A stretch of 64,000 bases of DNA from Pinus tabuliformis (GCA_031772625.1 CM062815.1:120761977-120825976), one strand, 5' to 3'. Positions 22,843 to 34,760 are shown, numbered from the stretch's first letter. Numbers and translations are program-made. Notes: generated from the sequence alone by a model not told the origin.

Positions 22843-22847
22843 ATTGT
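22843..22847. repeat. Target-site duplication of Copia element B, right copy
   Basis: ATTGT, identical to 2372-2376. Confidence 0.85.
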
Positions 22848-23963
22848 TATGTATGATAAAAATCCTCTCGAGAATAGAGAAATATGAGTCATATTTCAGA
22901 TATCGATGAATGTTTGGATGCATATTTTGGGCTCATATTCAAGATGATAAGTGGATGAAGATATATGCAAATAATGGTGCTTCTATCATGGTAGGCTACA
23001 TTAATGAGTCGAAGACTAGAGGCTATTTAATCATATCGAGCATGAATTTATTTGTAGAGGGGATGTTGGATTTAATGAGTAAATTTAAATTCTTTCTCTT
23101 TGAACTCTTATTTCTTAATTTTGAGTGTTGATCCATTTGGAATTATGATGAATTCTAGATCGACTAATATATACCCTACAGTGTCTAGCATGGCAATTGA
23201 GTTTCAACTAGATAGTCAACATATATGGTTAGCTTGAATTCCAAATGACCTTCTTCAATAGAGTCAATTATAAGAAATGGAGTGTGTGGATACTTGAATA
23301 TTACATCTTGTTGTGAATTTATTGTAGGAACTACCTCTATAAGGGAAACTAGACTTAGATAGTGGGTTAATTAACAATTTGAGCTACAAGTGTTGATGCA
23401 AGTCATGTAAATGACTCAAGGAAGACTAAAGGATATAAACAACATGATAATGTTTCTTTGATGGAATGTGATGATGATACATATGTAGATGCATATGGTT
23501 TGCCTAAATGAAGGAATTTTATGGCTAAAGAGTACAATTTGTTATGAAAAATAAAACTTTGATTTAATTACCTAATTGCAAGGAAATAATGTGGTTAATT
23601 GTTGATAGGTGTACGTTACTAATTTTACATCAAAAAATTTTGTTGGGAGACATAAGGGGTTGGTTTGATAGAAAAAGGGTTTCCTCACTAAGATGACATG
23701 AACTACACTAAGACATTTTGTCTAATATATAGATAAGTCCCATTCAACTTATTTTTTCATTGAATAAGAGATATATTACATGGATTCCAAGAGTGCTTTC
23801 TTACATATTCCTATTTATGTGGAGAAACCAATGGGATTTGATATGGATGGTAATATTGTGTGTTGATAAAAGAAATACTTGTATGGTTTCAAATAAGACC
23901 CTAAGGTGTGGTATGAGAAGGTTGACAATTTCTTCCAAAATCTTGGTTTCAAGTATTGTGAAT
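22848..23963 (+). mobile_element. Copia remnant A, right part (integrase end and reverse transcriptase)
   Basis: Continues remnant A beyond insertion B. The stretch MFGCIFWAHIQDDKWMKIYA and MVGYINESKTRGYLI matches the Copia segment F-G-C-x-A-Y-x-H ... F-V-G-Y-x-x-x-S-K-G-Y-R. Further on, SKSAFLHIPIYVEKPMGFD, KYLYGFK and KVWYEKVDNFFQNLGFKYCE match the reverse-transcriptase motifs V-K-S-A-F-L-N-G ... [12 protein letters not shown]. The match stops exactly where the CACTA terminus starts at 23964. Old and heavily broken. Confidence 0.75.
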
Positions 23964-23993
23964 CACTACGAGGAAAAGACCTTCTAGTGGAGG
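23964..23993 (+). repeat. Terminal inverted repeat of the CACTA element (left end)
   Basis: CACTACGAGGAAAAGACC followed by TTCTAGTGGAGG. CACTA(C) plus A/G-rich bases is the conserved tip bound by the transposase. The 3-bp target duplication cannot be checked without the other end. Confidence 0.65.
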
Positions 23994-24039
23994 TTTCTGC
24001 GGAAGTACCTATAAAAGTAACCCAAAAATAAATTTGTAG

Positions 24040-25420
24040 TGGAGGTCACTAGCGGAGGTGGGTGGGCAGATTTTTTTTTTTATGGTGCATCTACAATATA
24101 CAAATGCACCGGTGCTTTAATATCACTATAAGAACTGGTGTCGAATAGAACATGGTGCACCATGGAAAATTTATTTTTATAAAATAAATGGTTCGCTAAA
24201 TAATAAAACGCACCAGTGCTTGGATAATTGATAACACTAGAAAAAAGGTTAACTTTAAATAATTGCCGGTGCTATATACACCCATAACACCGGTGTCCTT
24301 ATTGTAGTAAAAATCCCTGGTGCATACTTAGAAGGAGCACCGCTATCGTTTTAAATTTTCGAAAAAATGTAGTTATTTATTCCCACAAAGAACAGGTGTT
24401 GTTCATGTATTAAAATGCCCCTTTGTGTCTTCTAAAGAGCACCAGTATGTGATTTTTAATTTAAAAAAAAATGGGGTGCTATAGTTCAACATGCATTAAT
24501 ACAGTACATGTATTAGAACACACTTGGGCATCTTAACAAAAGAATTTCTATAGGTTTTTTAATTTAAAAAAATAAAGAAATGCTCTTGGATGTCTAATGC
24601 ACTCGCGTAGTTATAATACTGCCCCTGAAGAGGGTTAAATTAAAAAAACGTCTCAGCTGTAAATTTCATTTTTACAATCTACAATTCTATAGAGCTCTGA
24701 AGCAATGATGCCAATGTTGCCTCATGAAAGCACCCTGACTTCAGTGCTTCTCTTGCTCACCATCCTTCTGTACCATGCTTAATGCATGACTTTCCAATTT
24801 TCTCAAACGGTAGTTAAATTTGTTTTTGTAAATTATGTATCAAAAATGCCTCCCCGACGAGAAAATGTCTAGGTAATTTCTATGTTTCTCTCTAATTTAA
24901 TTTTTAAGTGGATTAGAATTAAAAATTAGCTCAAAAACTCCATTATTTTTGAAAGAAAAAAAATTACTATGCAGTGCACTCGACAGCTTCGGCTCACATT
25001 GATAGTGGTGCACCCTGTAAATTTACGGGGTGCAACACCGTTCAGTGCGTGAACATAACACACTGCTATTTTTAAGGTGTGTTTCGTAAAGGAAAACGCA
25101 CAAGGAGAAGCTATAAATTGTATGTTGATGTGTACATTTTTAGGTTATGCTTGGTGCGTTTATATTTAGCAAACACATCGCAAAAATAATATTAAAAAAT
25201 ATAGCTCAGTGTTTTCAATAACCTAAATGTTCTATACTAGTGCGAAAAGGTTATATGTTTGCACCAATGCATAAGTTTGAGACACACCGCAATGAGAACT
25301 TAAATATGTGAACCAACAATGGTGCATCATATGTATGTGTGCATTGTGTCTGGTGCAGTTGTGTTTGACAACGCACTAGAGCTGGTGCATTATTGTTTTT
25401 TGGGCACATCGGGTTATTTT
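24040..25420. repeat. Subterminal repeats of the CACTA element (GGTGC/GCACC)
   Basis: Dozens of copies of GGTGC, GCACC and fused GCACCGGTGC (for example 24106-24115), in both orientations and separated by AT-rich spacers. Subterminal arrays like this bind the regulatory protein of CACTA elements (TNPA in maize and snapdragon relatives). There is no coding frame. Confidence 0.65.
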
Positions 25421-25529
25421 TTTAATTGAAATTTATGTTTCCATATTTATAAACACATTTTTAATTTAATAAAAAAATTGTATTTTATGTATGAGACTGA
25501 TATATTTTATATGTCAATCATGTAGCAAA

Positions 25530-27310
25530 TATGTCAGTAGAGGGAGCAGCAGTAGGAGTAGGAGTAAATGGAAAACCAATACAATGTGGTTTGACCATAG
25601 GATGCTCGAGAGAGGAAGATGGATTTATACCCTCGCCCTATTAGCATAGCAACCCGAGTGATCTTGAGGAATGTAGGCCTCCTCAAGTACTATGAGGAGG
25701 CTACATACCTAAAAGAACACTTTATCTTGTTGGCACATCTAATTCGTCAGTGGAGTGTCTAGGAGCAAGGTTTCCATGTTGTTCCTGAGGTGTATTATAG
25801 GCCCTCTGAGGATGATACATATTTTATCACTGGCTTGTCTAACAGAGGGGGGGATTTTCCCCAATTCCCTGATGTCCCCAATGAGGTTGTAGTAGAGAGT
25901 TAGCTTGCCTACTCTCAAAGATATGTTGGGCCTCATGCAATCCATCCAACAAATTTTTAGGTTCGTGGTGGAAAACTACAAATTTCTTCTTTTGCTGCAT
26001 AGGAGGTTAGGTGCCTCTCATTATTAGTCACCACCATTTCACACTTTACTAGTGATGGGTAGTGCATTAGTTTCCCTCTTTTGTATTATATTTATTCTTT
26101 GATTCAGGAACCACGATGTATCAGATGGTATGCCATTTTTTTGAGGTAGTTTTGTATCTATTTAGATAGATGTCATGTGATGATACATGGGACGATGAGC
26201 TTCCCTTTCACTTAAGATATTTTTGTTTATTTTTTTAGAGGTTTCTAGAGACGAGGCCTACATTTGAACGTTGTCCTCCTAAGCCAATGACTAAGGTCCA
26301 TATGCACATGTGACAGCAGATGATGCCCAAGAGGGGCCTGTTGAAGTATCCGATGAGGATTTTTGCCTAGGCACCAACAATATTGGCCAATGAGGATGAC
26401 CATGCATTTATCTTGTTGTCATTTCCGTACGGGGGTATTGATTGGAGATAGTGTCCCAACATCCTCTTCATAGCGGATGAGCTTGCAAATGATAGAGGTA
26501 ATATTAATATTTTCTTTAAATTAGTCTAGTTTCATTTTATTGTTTTAATTAATTAGAATAAAATTTATTCTAACACATTCTTTAACTTGTTTTATTAATT
26601 TGTTTAATGAAATTGTCTAATTATTGTTGTGTACTATATATTTTGTATACATCGACACATTACTTGGGGACATGCCTCCTCCCCACTAGATGGAGAAAAT
26701 TAGGATATGGGCAAGGCCCAAGAGGGTGAGGCACATCCCCAGGGGGTGTGGCATCCGAGCCCGTAAGGTTGGTTTAAGATTTCGGATGGACTACTGTGAA
26801 AAATTGTCTAGAGTTTTGGTTGATGAGGGAGTTTTCCCTGTGTGGGCTTGAGACATCAATGTAGATCCTATGTTCGTGGATCTCTACAAGGACTGTTTGT
26901 GCGAGATGATGACTCTTATGCGTCATATCGTTAGAGCTAGTAGGCTACTAGCAATGACGAGGGATGCATGGCATGTAGTGCTAGATACGTCATATGAGCC
27001 TTCATGCAGTGATACCCTATCAGATCATGATGATGAGGGTGTTGATCATGATGATTTTGGTAGTACTACCTCATAGGATCATGGTCAGGGTGTTGATGAT
27101 CCTTCTAGTAGTACACCTCCTCCTCATTCACCTAATGATCAGATGCCAGAGCTAGAGGATGTGCATTATGTTTCTCTTGATAGATTAGACCAACCACCTC
27201 CTCCTCCACCTCAAAGTTCTATAGATGTTGAGGTAGTATTTGACCATCCATCGTCTTTTGTTGCAGACCAGGATGGCTCTACTACGTCTATTGTATTAGA
27301 TATTTGATTA
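25530..27310 (+). pseudogene. Plant-mobile-domain-like pseudogene inside the CACTA element
   Basis: Plus-strand reading gives VGLLKYYEEATYLKEHFILL, AHLIRQWSV, GFHVVPEVYYRPSEDDTYFI, TGLSNRGGDFPQFPDVPNE and, further on, LKYPMRIFA and HAFILLSFPYGGIDWR. The pattern H-L-x-R-Q-W ... F-x-x-x-x-x-x-x-P-S-x-x-D-x-x-F-x-T-G-L resembles proteins of the plant mobile domain/transposon-associated type. The 3' part (26640-27300) contains a 68-codon open frame from 26870, MFVDLYKDCLCEMMTLMRHI, and an acidic, Pro-rich tail. Stops and frame changes interrupt it (for example the TAG after RQWSV at about 25767), unless introns remove some of them. It runs opposite to the transposase. It could be an accessory gene of the element or a captured gene. 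Confidence 0.5.
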
Positions 27311-30000
27311 CAATTATTTGAATTGATGTAGTTATTTGACTTGATTGTATATATATATGGTGCATTTTTTCATTCATGTTTATGTACTTAATTTATATGT
27401 TGGTGTTGATCTGTATACTGTTAGGTCATGCTAGATATGTTCATTTAATGTGCTTGCAGATAGATGTGTATGTGATAGCATCTATTTAACATGATATGTA
27501 TATTAATTTAAGGATGTGTGTGGGGATGATGTTAGATTACAATGTTTGTGTTTTGTTAGATGTGATCACAATGATGATGCCCTATTAGATTATTAGATTT
27601 ATGTGTTAGCTAATGACTTTTATATGTGCTAGAGGTGTATATAATTAGATTATGGTAGTGAATTTGAATGTGTATCATAGATGATATTTATGTTTGTTAG
27701 ATGGTTGTCATCATAATGCTTATTTTTATGAAATAATATTTATTATAGATTATGTATTGATGAACTTATATCAAAATTTTATATATGAAATTACAAGCAG
27801 GACAACTTACTTTAAAAAAAAATGCAAAGATGTTTTTATAAATTACAAAGTTTAGTATGTTTGAAACTATGATTGTAAAATTGCAATACATATTTTTCTA
27901 TTGCTAAGATAGTTCATTCATATTCATTCTAACTTAATTAGTAAAATATTTCAATACTCACAAAGAAAAAATAATTTAGTTAGTTCTTAATATGACGAAA
28001 ATGTGTAACTCACTCAATTTTTAATATAAAATATTAGTAATAAAAATTTATTCAAAAATACAATTTAACCAATTCAATATTGGTTTATATAATTCAATCT
28101 ATTATTAAATTTTAAAAAATTAAGTCATAATTTTTATAATTAATTTAGATTTAATATAACTTAAAAAATCATATTTTTATAAAATTTAATTTGTCACTAA
28201 AGTTATGAGATTTTCAAGCAATTTAAATTTAATATTTATAGCAGCTCTTGCCAATTTAAATTAGAAATTTCTCTCTTTAAAGAAGAGGATCAAGAAATGT
28301 AAAATAAGGCTTGTGAAGTAACTTGTAGTTGGGGATTTGCTATATTGGAAGTTCTCCCTTAAAGAAGCAAGTGGTTTTTTTTAATAATAAAGATATAACA
28401 TTTTGGTGTTAATTTGTTTCTTTATTTGCTATTTCACTAGTTTCAATTTAATTCTTTTTAATAATAAATATGAGTTAAACAATGGCTACATGGTGGCTAG
28501 TACCTCCGGCTTAGCTTAAATATAGCTTAATTAAATTAAAAAAATAAAGACAAAAATTTCATCACAAAAATGAAACAACTAATAAAATGTTGTATTGTTA
28601 AATGTGATGACTACAAATTAAGAAAAATGATTATGTAATATTGTTTGTATTAACATATATACACTTTAATATATATGTTTATATATGTGTGTGCCTGTGT
28701 GTTTTTAATTGATGAAAATGGAAATAATAGAAAAAAGGGAAAAAAAAAAAGGAATAAAACTAAAAACAAAAAATTAGTAGCTAATAAAAATGGAAGTCAA
28801 TAAACAAGCCATAATAACACTTCAACCAATCACCTCACAAATAATTTTTTTCAAATAATAATAAAAAATAACAAAAAATGAATTCTGAATTTTAAACTAT
28901 GGATAAGCCATAGATTTTTTTTGTCAAAGACAAAATAATACGCAGTGAAAGGAAAAATTGAATGCGTATATAATAATACAAAAATCATACTATATTAGAT
29001 TTAATCTTTTGACAAATAATATATTTGATTATTTCTTAATGAACAACTCAAGAAATATTGTTTTGTCCACATACTTATTATGACATAATGACTAAAATTC
29101 ATGTTTTCACATTTCTCCTAGCTATTATTACATCATGTTCACAATGATAAAGACATGTCTACTTTAAATAATTTACTTATAGATACATAAATGTAGATAT
29201 TTATTTTACATAATCTAAATAGGAAAGAAAAATACATCACCAAGTCTATTAGAAACTCAAACAAATGTCTCTTAATCACCATCACATTATTTATCATTTA
29301 ATTCGTAGGCATAAAATATTTATTAATTCAACTTTTATTTATAATTACCATTAAAAAGAAAAGGCAATGTTGTTCCATTATGCATGAAGAAAAAATCAAA
29401 ACCTCTCATGCATCCTTATAAGACCATTTGTTTCTCGTATGGTCCATAAAAAGATGTAATCAACATTTTATATATGCACAAAACCTCCTTTTAGTTTACA
29501 TAATATTGCAATAATTGTAATTTAAATATAATAAACATGACTTTGCCTCTCATGTCAAGAATTTAATCTTACATATTAATACACAAAATTTTCATTGTCT
29601 AAGTCCTCATAGATTTATCACTACATGATTTATATTGATTTTAAACATCGACTTCAAAATATCGGGGAAGGAAGAAAAGGACATATATGACCACGTCAAA
29701 GTGTACCAGCAAACCTGGTAATAAGAAGAAAAACCATGTGAACTGATTAATAAACCGACAAGTATTTAAATTGAGAATAAATATTCAATGTTGTTTCTAA
29801 ATTCACTGTTTTCTCATTTTGGTTATATTTTTCTCATTTTCTTGTTTTAGAAGGATTGTGACCTTGAATCCTTATTATCATAGATATAGTACACAATTGG
29901 AAATACTTAGCTTTAAGTGTAGAAATGTTTCCAGTGCAAAAAAACGTGTAAAACTATTTGTGAATCCTACCAATTATATAAAATGTCAACAAGGCGAATA
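27311..30000. other. AT-rich noncoding interior of the CACTA element
   Basis: About 2.7 kb of very AT-rich DNA with A and T runs and no convincing coding stretch or transposon end. It may be an intron or untranslated part of the element, or a separate insertion that I cannot delimit. Confidence 0.4.
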
Positions 30001-30109
30001 AAAAAATAATATAATTAGCAAAATAAAGAACGCAAAAAATACAACAATAATATAAATGATGAAATAACATAGGTACATATCACTCTCAATTGTCATCACC
30101 CTAATTATC

Positions 30110-30334
30110 TTACTCACTTGGCATGATAACGCTGCTGTAAAAAAACACATATGGGTTAAAAAACACCTGTTTGCAGTGTTTTGGGAAAACATAAGGCTCC
30201 CTAGTTTCATGCCACATCTTTCTAGAGTTGATAGATATCAACCCACTATTGTGATCTTCCTTTACATTATTCCGATCAAAGGTGTCCCACCACTTGCACC
30301 TAAAAATAACACATTGGAACGAAGAGAAGTCCAC
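30110..30334 (-). pseudogene. DUF4216-like exon of the CACTA transposase
   Basis: Minus-strand frame with FQCVIFRCKWWDTFDRNNVK, LISINSRKMWHETREPYVFP and KHCKQVFFNPYVFF. This matches DUF4216, the C-terminal domain found with plant CACTA transposases (V-x-x-F-x-C-x-W-x-D ... I-N-x-x-K ... E-P-F-V-x-A-x-Q-A-x-Q-V-F-Y). It sits in the expected order downstream of DUF4218 on the same strand. Confidence 0.75.
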
Positions 30335-30600
30335 TTGAATGATCTCTTGTATATTTCCTACACAACCAAATGTGCCTTACATTAGGTTTTGATCGCGGTG
30401 GCTAGCACGACTAGATTGGTTGAACTCGACTTCCACTCCACAGTCTTGTGTCATGCATCCATCATCAACATCCTCCATTGTGAAAATGATGTCCATATGC
30501 CCACATAGATGGGAACAAATGCACCTATAAAAAAGTGAAAAATTCACAGTGTCATCTGTCTAATAACCTGAACACACACCCACACACACATATATATATG

Positions 30601-31047
30601 TTACAATTCAAAGGTGCGGTATGAAGTTAAAAATGTACAGAAAGAGATTATAATTACCGACTTGTTGCACCCAATCCCTATGTTTAGCGCATCCTCTTCA
30701 GCACGTGGATAACGACCAACTGCACCATATTTCTCTCTGAATTGATCATCAACCCAACTGTTAGTGAATGCCATTGGCATATTTTCTATTAAATGATTAG
30801 GATAAGGCATGCTTCTACCATTCGACCATTTGAATTCTTTCCTATCACGGTTCCATTTCATCCTCTTCTGCTTATACAATGTGACCCACGGTTGTGTTGT
30901 TTCCATATTGTAAAGAATGAATCTGTTGATGTCTTCAATTTCTAAATTCATTGATGAAATCAAACCAACATATATAGTACATATGAGATCAAAATATGCA
31001 TTAGTATGAAGTTTAGTGTGAATAGTTACTGTGTAGAAATTTGACAA
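30601..31047 (-). pseudogene. CACTA transposase segment between DUF4218 and DUF4216
   Basis: Minus-strand frame with LEIEDINRFILYNMETTQPW, VTLYKQKRMKWNRDRKEF and HLIENMPMAFTNSWVDDQFR. The N-R-F-I-L-x-N ... W-x-x-x-Y segment and W-x-x-x-x-F are typical of the sequence after DUF4218 in plant CACTA transposases. Its first part probably extends into an intron. Confidence 0.6.
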
Positions 31048-31560
31048 ATGATAACAGACTTACTATTTATCATGCACCTCTTTCCATTCATTTCAAGAAG
31101 CTCCTCGTCTCTTTTGTCTTCATCCCTTTCGTCGTCCCAAATTTCTGCACTTGGTGTGTTTTCGATCTCCTTGATGTACTCACTGGCATAATAGAAAGAC
31201 TCATACGATATACATCCCTTTGCCATAGACCCCTTGGGTTTTTCCCTTTGTTGAGCAAAACCTTTCAATTTCTTCATGTACCTCTCTAAGAAGAGCATCC
31301 AACGACAAGAAACCACCTGAACTAATTCAACCTCATCTACTAGGGGAATTAGAAGATCAACTTGCAAGTCTATGAAACTCGTCGACAGTTGCTTCTCAAA
31401 CATACAAACAATGTCAGTTATCTCTTAATGCGCGACCGTGGAATGTTAGCCATATGAATCTCCTTTGATGTGATCCAACATAAAAGTGCAGATAATTTAG
31501 ATATGGCACGTCGTAGGTCTTGGGGGAAGTCTTGGTTCACAGAGCCACGCATGAGTAGAG
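31026..31560 (-). pseudogene. DUF4218-like exon of the CACTA transposase
   Basis: The minus strand reads DFPQDLRRAISKLSALLCWI and SKEIHMANIPRSRIKR, then VCMFEKQLSTSFIDLQVDLL, IPLVDEVELVQVVSCRWMLF, LERYMKKLKGFAQQREKPKG and SMAKGCISYESFYYASEYI. This is a clear DUF4218 signature (W-M-Y-x-x-E-R-x-x-x-x-L-K ... P-E-G-S-x-A-E-x-x). A stop codon at about 31425 interrupts the frame upstream of VCMFEK. Confidence 0.8.
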
Positions 31561-31679
31561 GATAATGAAACTACACTATAAATAGTATACAAAAATTAAT
31601 TATAAAATATCACATTGCTTAAAAAAAAAAAATTTTAAAAAAAAAAAAAATGATGTTTTTGACATACATACTCTTAGAA

Positions 31680-32400
31680 GGTTCAAATGGTCATGCGATT
31701 TCAACCTCGAAAAATGGTTTTCCAATGTGAAAAATTGTCGTAGTGAAGACCCATATAAATAAGGTACCCTCACACTCATTATAACTTCCTTTTCTAAAGA
31801 AGATTAACTTTCTATCAAATCCATGGGACATCACCTTCTTTGAAAGACCAAGAAGGACCAACCTCTCCTCTAGTTCCTTGTCTTGGCCAATGTTTCCTTT
31901 TAGTTTTTTAAGAAATAAGATCTCTCCTAACAGCTAATGTGTCATTTTCTTTCGATGATATGTGCCTCCATAAATAAAATCAAACATTTTTAAATATATG
32001 CATGGGATCTAGTAAGTGGGAAATCTTAAGATGTTCCCAATATGGGAGCTCATAAAAGACAGATTTCCTTTTCATCCCAATGGGAAATTTCTCAACATAG
32101 GTGTCAAATAATTCTGGATCATCAAACATAAGCTCCCCATTTGAATCAAATAATTATGCAAAATCCTTCTCCTTCTCTCTCTCTCATATGCTCTAATCCA
32201 TTCAAATAGTGCCATTATTGCGGGCCTTTGGGTTTTCTCTGGTTTGCCATTGAAAGGGGATTTTTCTCTTCTGTAAGGGTGTTATTTTTGAGAGGAATAC
32301 CCTGGAGCAATCATACATTACATTTGGTAGGTGGTCGAACCACCTAGCCTTCAAAGAACATCCACAACATTTACATCCATGATACCCTTTTGTTACAAGA
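31680..32400 (-). pseudogene. TNP2 (Transposase_21) region of the CACTA transposase
   Basis: The minus strand carries GYHGCKCCGCSLKARWFDHL (a cysteine-rich segment seen in TNP2), PNVMYDCSRVFLS, then MFDDPELFDTYVEKFPIGMK, SVFYELPYWEHLKISHLLDP, MHIFKNV, and KSHDHLNLL further on. Y-W-x-x-L-x-I-x-H-x-L-D-x-M-H-I-x-K-N-V is the hallmark of Transposase_21. TNP2 cuts the element ends. Several stops and frame changes lie between these blocks (for example around 31905-31970), so this copy is dead. Confidence 0.8.
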
Positions 32401-32419
32401 CTTGAAAATTATTGTATAT

Positions 32420-33810
32420 AAGTTAGCACATAACTAGCGACCATGAAGATCAAAATAATTGCAGCAAATTAAATTAAATATATGCGAAACAATATTTTTA
32501 CATATATAAACAAATAAATAAACTTGTAATTTACTATTATTATTAGTTATGGTCTTAGCAGTGACTATAGATTGTGCCTTACAGTCAAACCACACTATAT
32601 TAATTTGTTTGAAATTTATATATCTAAATTTATAGAAATTTCATTTTAATTATATTTATTTTTAAAAATAAATATTTTTTTTTTATTTATTAAATTTTTT
32701 AAAATAAATTTCCTAGAGGTGGAAAGCAACATGATTTGATTTAATTGCCTTGGTGTGTTCCATTTATTTTTTGTATTTGTATGTAATAAATCAATTTTAA
32801 AAATCATATTTTTGATGGGTTATATCGGGTTGCAACTTGTCAGACTGACTCCAACAATGGCGCAGTCAATGAAGTGGTCGTGCAGTCGAGGGTGGTGCAA
32901 TCGATGAAGTGATCCCTTTAGTCGGAACGATGTAGGTCATACCGGTTATTGGGTGGCTTAAGGTGATTAATTCCCTCGCTACTTCGTGACCAAAAGTTCT
33001 TGTATATTCGTTAATCTCAGTAAGGCGTGATCCATTGGAGTGGAACTCCAAAACACCCGATGAACATCACCTCCCATTTCTCCATGTTTCCATGACTTGA
33101 TCTGCATCTATTATACACCGTGCAACCCCAACAATATAACTCGTGGAATCACAATCGCCGGGAGTGATTTGTTGATGCTTTTGGCCCAAATTTGCATCAA
33201 TTTTGTCACCAAAACTAGGGTCCCGACTATGGATTTGTTGATCTTTTTGAGTTTTGGATGAGAATTAAATAGTGCATTCTCCTTCTTCCGCACCTCCTTG
33301 TTGGTTTCTTCGTACACGCGATTTCATTTTCACCTTCTCCGAAATCCTTTTTGACACCTGGTCACATTTCGTCATCATAGCCAAAGTTCGTTTGTTGTGC
33401 TCATCCACAAGCTTAGACAACCTGATCGAATTGCAGGTGGAGAAATCAACATCGATGGATAATGCATTATGATTTCATTATGACAGACTGAGTGAATGAC
33501 AAGATATGAAGGTAGCACGTGACAACAATTTCTAGGCAAGTTCAAATGACAAAGGCTGAGACTGTGAGCACCATTGTCACCATTTCTACATGAACCAAGT
33601 TACTTTCCTTCATGGCGAACATTATGTGTTGGATTAACATCACTCTTTTCCTAAACTACATTCTCATTGCATATTTTCATGATGCACATTGTCATCTCCC
33701 TAACTAGTTCTAATAGATTGGTATGTCATTAGGAAAAGTCAAAGTCATCATCAAATACCCTACACTATGTCTCCATCTCCCTTTATAGCTACCTAATAAA
33801 TCCACTATGA
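32420..33810. other. Unassigned sequence right of the CACTA transposase
   Basis: AT-rich to about 32820, then mixed sequence. Short open stretches exist on the minus strand (32866-33051, 33111-33317) but match nothing I know. I looked for a CACTA right terminus here and did not find one. Confidence 0.4.
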
Positions 33811-33814
33811 GTTC

Positions 33815-34055
33815 AGTTTAATCATACAATGGATTGAAAACAACTTTCAAACCTGGTTTTTCAAAGCAGATATGAGACCCTCTGCAAAGTGGTTTTAGTG
33901 GATCTCCTTTAGGAGCCAATATAGAATGTGGTGAGGCCACTTCAACACGAGTGTGGGCCATCCCTCCCATCAGGTCACTCAGCTCAGTTAATCGTCCCCT
34001 ATTGTGCACCAAATATGCATTATTCATCATTGATTTGTATAGTTGGCCACTGGAT
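33815..34055 (-). pseudogene. Possible terminal exon of an unrecognised host gene
   Basis: After a plausible acceptor (TTGGATCAATCCAG on the minus strand) the frame reads LYKSMMNNAYLVHNRGRLTE, LSDLMGGMAHTRVEVASPHS and ICFEKPGLKVVFNPLYD, then stops at 33818. Composition is protein-like and not transposon-like to my eye, but I do not recognise the family. It would be the last exon of a minus-strand gene together with the segments at 34829-35085, 38451-38590 and 47265-47430. Linking them is inference. Confidence 0.35.
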
Positions 34056-34399
34056 TGATCCAACAAAATTACATAAACCATCAAAAGAAGAATATCAATT
34101 AGGTTGAAGTAATAACTATGGACTGATAACAATCAAAGAGGTAAAGACTATGTAACTATCCAAATTGTTAAGAAAATTTCTAAGGAACAATAATTTCTTA
34201 AATGTTTGGAAACCTAGTGAATTGATGTATTAACTTTAATTAAATATATAATTTAAGAAATGAATAAAATATTTTCAATTTAAACCAATAATTATTCACT
34301 ATATTAAAACTCAATGGTAGTAATACCCGAGCGATAACAACTAAAGAACCTATATGTACAATTTATGAGTTGTTCACATTATCTTTGTATGGTATTGTT

Positions 34400-34478
34400 G
34401 GTTATAATGATGCCCCTATAAAGGAAATATGTTAATCAGGGTTATAATGATACCCCTATAAAAGAATATGTTAATCAC
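34400..34478. repeat. Tandem duplication, about 40 bp unit x2
   Basis: GGTTATAATGATGCCCCTAT... is repeated as GGTTATAATGATACCCCTAT... with TATGTTAATCA closing both copies. Confidence 0.75.
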
Positions 34479-34559
34479 ATTATATCAATATACCTTGTAA
34501 CTAAAAATAATGAATCCTTCTTTAACAAGAGGGGCTGTGGGGCAGCTAGTCCCTGCCCT

Positions 34560-34760
34560 ATGTGGATGTTCAAAGCAATACTAAGCAATGTTTAACCTGC
34601 TCTAACCGAGAAGCAAAAGATTGATTTTGCCTGATTGAAGCTTGAAGGCCATGTTCTGCAATGGTGGGAGCATTGCTACCCCAGATTTGGGTGCAAGAAA
34701 AATGTCACAAGGGACATAGAAGATGTCATATTTAGCAAGCAAAGAATTTTGTTATTCTAT
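34560..34760 (+). mobile_element. Retrotransposon gag scrap
   Basis: The plus-strand reading around 34600-34680 gives LTEKQKIDFA and LKLEGHVLQWWEHCYPRFG, matching the capsid motif L-x-x-x-x-K-I-x-x-A-x-x-x-L-x-G-x-A-x-x-W-W of plant LTR-element gag proteins. Only this short piece is seen; its LTRs are not in view. Broken and old. Confidence 0.55.

Larger units (their letters stand above)
23964..32420 (-). mobile_element. CACTA (EnSpm-type) DNA transposon, decayed; right end not found
   Basis: The left terminus reads CACTACGAGGAAAAGACC at 23964, the signature start of this superfamily, inside Copia remnant A. It is followed by about 1.4 kb of subterminal repeats (24040-25420), a plus-strand plant-mobile-domain-like pseudogene (25530-27310), about 2.7 kb of AT-rich DNA, and minus-strand transposase exons (about 30110-32400) with TNP2, DUF4218 and DUF4216 parts. 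Transposase orientation means that 23964 is the 3' end of the element. I could not find the matching inverted terminus to the right, so the right border given is only the edge of recognisable transposase sequence. It is probably inactive, since several in-frame stops and frame changes occur in the transposase exons. Confidence 0.7.

Noticed and set aside
25224-25240. TTCTATACTAGTG as a CACTA right end that would make a small non-autonomous element
   Set aside because: It matches the left terminus poorly and there is no matching 3-bp duplication.
31734-31752. CGTAGTG as a possible right terminus of the CACTA element
   Set aside because: Only eight bases match the left terminus, and the sequence is part of the transposase coding region (FFTLEN...LKSHD).
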